Source: Candidatus Bathyarchaeota archaeon (lineage in GTDB: Archaea; Thermoproteota; Bathyarchaeia; Bathyarchaeales; Bathyarchaeaceae). From it: a stretch of DNA of 7,622 bases. The notes under the pieces were generated by a model that did not search any database, had not been told where the DNA came from, and was given only the letters and a program-made list of their open reading frames with translations. The stretch's first letter is position 1, and every line of letters starts with the position of its first letter. Location: contig CP070828.1 of assembly GCA_020344715.1 (NCBI GenBank), positions 913,163-920,784 of the forward strand, given 5' to 3'. Both the position numbers and the translations under genes were made by a program. Positions 6,430 through 7,622 of this stretch are shown here, piece by piece.

Positions 6430-6464
6430 TCTCTATCGCCTATGTCGATACACGCAAGAGCGCT

Positions 6465-6965
6465 TCAAGCGGTGATTGTACAATTGAACGTGCCTTCCTC
6501 ATCTAGGGAGTGACTTGCGCAGTTGAGCCGCTGATCGAAGTACTCGGAAAGAACTCCAGCCCAAAAAGAGCATATTAGATGTTTTAACGAACCCTGCAGA
6601 CTTTTGATTGGGGAATTTTTTATGATAACCTCTATTTCTGCAGGGTTGTTGTTTATGATTTTCAGTTGAGTGATCCCCCACCCCCCTCGAGTTTGAATTG
6701 CAACTATGCTTTTTAACAGATCTTCGTTGTTTGTGTTTGGATTGCTAGCCTTTGCCGTCTCGAAGAGCTGTCGCCCTTGTTCAGAGGCTATGCAGTGCAC
6801 AATGACTTCTGCTCCAGAACCGAATATTTCGTCTATCTTCTTGCACGCTGGAAGAAGATTGGTTAAAGCAACTCGGGTATCGAAGAACCTTATCTCGCCT
6901 TTTTCGTAGTCACATTTCAAGTTTTGGTTGCTTTTCTCCTTGACTTCTTTATACTCGATTTCCAT
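6465..6965 (-). CDS. V4R-domain-like small-molecule sensor protein
   Basis: This 166-residue protein appears to be a stand-alone V4R (vinyl-4-reductase-like) domain, a family of small-molecule or metal-binding sensors common in archaeal regulators. The order of elements fits: GEIRFFDTRVAL near 23-34, helices, GGWG at 94-97, a VIIKNSP strand near 113-119, then the ICSFWAGVLSEYF helix (131-143) and a terminal G-x3-C (Gly158, Cys162). The usual first Cys of the C-x3-G-x3-C motif is replaced by Leu154, so metal binding may be changed or lost. No DNA-binding domain is attached, so the protein probably signals through a partner; the TackOD1 gene 35 bases downstream is the obvious candidate. The ATG at 6965 is preceded by a GTGGATGA stretch that may act as ribosome binding site. 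No convincing TATA box was found upstream. Confidence 0.68.
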   Translation of the reverse strand: MEIEYKEVKEKSNQNLKCDYEKGEIRFFDTRVALTNLLPACKKIDEIFGSGAEVIVHCIASEQGRQLFETAKASNPNTNNEDLLKSIVAIQTRGGWGITQLKIINNNPAEIEVIIKNSPIKSLQGSLKHLICSFWAGVLSEYFDQRLNCASHSLDEEGTFNCTITA

Positions 6966-7222
6966 TTTTCATCCACTCAACGTTGGAGGTAGAGTTGAAA
7001 CTGCGGTTGCCTCGATGTTCAGTTTTCGAATTTTGTAATAGAAAGCGTATGAAATACCCTGCGTCAATCGCGTAAAGCAGTTTCATAGTGATTTGTAGCT
7101 TTCTGAGCTTATATTAGATTTATGAATCAATGATAACAATGGGTTTTCTATTTACACGTGGTTGCAGGGTCTTTTTCAAGATCAAGTAGATGCAGCCAGA
7201 AGTCTAGAGGGGTCTGTCCGTC
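6966..7222. other. Divergent intergenic region between V4R-like gene and recombinase
   Basis: These 257 bases hold no convincing gene on either strand and no tRNA with a recognisable T-loop. There is a TATA-like CTTATATTAGA at 7108-7118 on the plus strand (also AT-rich in reverse), but it is about 110 bases from the recombinase ATG. A weaker candidate, TCTATTTACA, lies near 7147-7156. GAGGGG at 7207-7212 is the likely ribosome binding site for the recombinase. If the recombinase belongs to an integrated element, an attachment site could lie here, but I see no repeat that would mark it. Confidence 0.4.
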
Positions 7223-7622
7223 ATGAGTTCTTCATACCCGCATAAAGGTCGGTCTGGGACGGCGTCATCATCCCCAATAGAAAATACAGCGTCCCGTACT
7301 ATTTTAGCATTGTCTCCTAACATAGCAAACACACTGTGGTGGATGAAGAAGAACGCATATGCAGACTCAACAATCAAAGCAACAGGCAAAAGGCTAAGGC
7401 ACTTAGAAAGAAACTGCAACATGAGAGACCCCGAAGACGTGAAAGGATACATCGCAACCAAGCAGGTTAGCAACGCCAACAAAGAAGCACTAATCGAAGC
7501 CTACGACAAAATCATGAAATCACTCAGCCAACAATGGCAAAAACCATTCTACAAACGATACGACAAGCTACCTAAGATACCGACAGAAGAACGAATCAAT
7601 ATGCTGATAAGCCACGCTTCGC
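7223..7622 (+). CDS. Xer-like tyrosine recombinase/integrase, N-terminal part (cut by window edge)
   Basis: An ATG at 7223, 10 bases after GAGGGG (7207-7212) and after an in-frame TAG at 7205, opens a frame that runs off the right edge (133 residues). After a Ser-rich ~30-residue lead comes NIANTLWWMKKNAYADSTI and further helices, ending in WQKPFYKRYDKL then PKIPTEERINMLI. This is the pattern of the SAM-like core-binding domain of archaeal tyrosine recombinases, with the PTEExI linker that leads into the catalytic domain. The catalytic Arg and Tyr residues lie beyond the window. An internal ATG at 7343 is an alternative start but would remove the NIANTLWW segment. Composition is unlike the neighbours: 7441-7560 is about 45% A and 13% T by hand count. 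It suggests an integrated element at this end. Confidence 0.74.
   Translation, partial: MSSSYPHKGRSGTASSSPIENTASRTILALSPNIANTLWWMKKNAYADSTIKATGKRLRHLERNCNMRDPEDVKGYIATKQVSNANKEALIEAYDKIMKSLSQQWQKPFYKRYDKLPKIPTEERINMLISHAS

Noticed and set aside
6475..6484. 10-bp perfect palindrome ATTGTACAAT
   Set aside because: It lies in the last codons of the V4R-like gene, is common by chance at this length, and has no promoter nearby to act on.
6966..7222. tRNA gene as integration target next to the recombinase
   Set aside because: No T-loop consensus or acceptor stem pairing could be found on either strand.
7204..7482. Minus-strand frame of 92 codons with hydrophobic residues
   Set aside because: It lies opposite the recombinase, whose family pattern is much stronger; its hydrophobicity is the usual by-product of reading an A-rich strand backwards.

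Overview
The window looks like archaeal chromosome from the TACK side of the tree, most probably Bathyarchaeia-like. The reasons are a TackOD1-type zinc-binding protein, pilin-like proteins with archaeal class III (type IV pilin) leaders, a FlaI/TadA-type ATPase with FlaJ/TadC-type platforms, archaeal TATA-like promoter elements and GGTGA/GAGG ribosome binding sites. The lineage is inferred from gene families and not tested by any search.

Layout. (1) Positions 1-146, minus strand: the first ~48 residues of a DUF47/PhoU-like protein, cut by the window edge. (2) 147-345: a divergent intergenic region with a TATA-like element for each side and an 18-bp near-perfect dyad just before the pilus operon. 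(3) 346-5452, plus strand: a tightly packed five-gene type IV pilus operon: assembly ATPase, two separate platform membrane proteins, a small pilin and a large pilin-like, probably glycosylated surface protein. Joints are 4-bp overlaps, 2-bp gaps or a 38-bp overlap, so the genes are probably co-transcribed and translationally coupled. (4) 5434-6965, minus strand: a convergent two-gene unit, a V4R-like small-molecule-binding protein followed by a TackOD1 zinc-ribbon protein with a C-terminal nuclease-fold-like domain that seems to lack catalytic residues. Its 3' end overlaps the pilus operon by 19 bp. (5) 6966-7222: intergenic, no gene seen. (6) 7223 to the end, plus strand: the N-terminal part of an Xer-like tyrosine recombinase with marked A-rich, T-poor composition, suggesting an integrated element beginning or ending here.

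How the genes fit together. The ATPase would drive two TadB/TadC-like platform subunits to assemble a filament from the small pilin. The large protein keeps the same leader and a similar C-terminal pilin segment but carries about 320 extra residues of beta-rich sequence, which makes it a good candidate for a tip or minor adhesive pilin. No prepilin peptidase is encoded here, so it must be elsewhere. The minus-strand pair looks like a sensor/output system split over two polypeptides. Whether it acts on the pilus operon is not shown by the sequence.

The most interesting points are the large pilin as an apparent insertion-expanded paralogue of the small one, the perfect 9-bp hairpin at the junction of the two pilin genes, the dyad in the leader of the pilus operon, and the nuclease-like tail on the TackOD1 protein.
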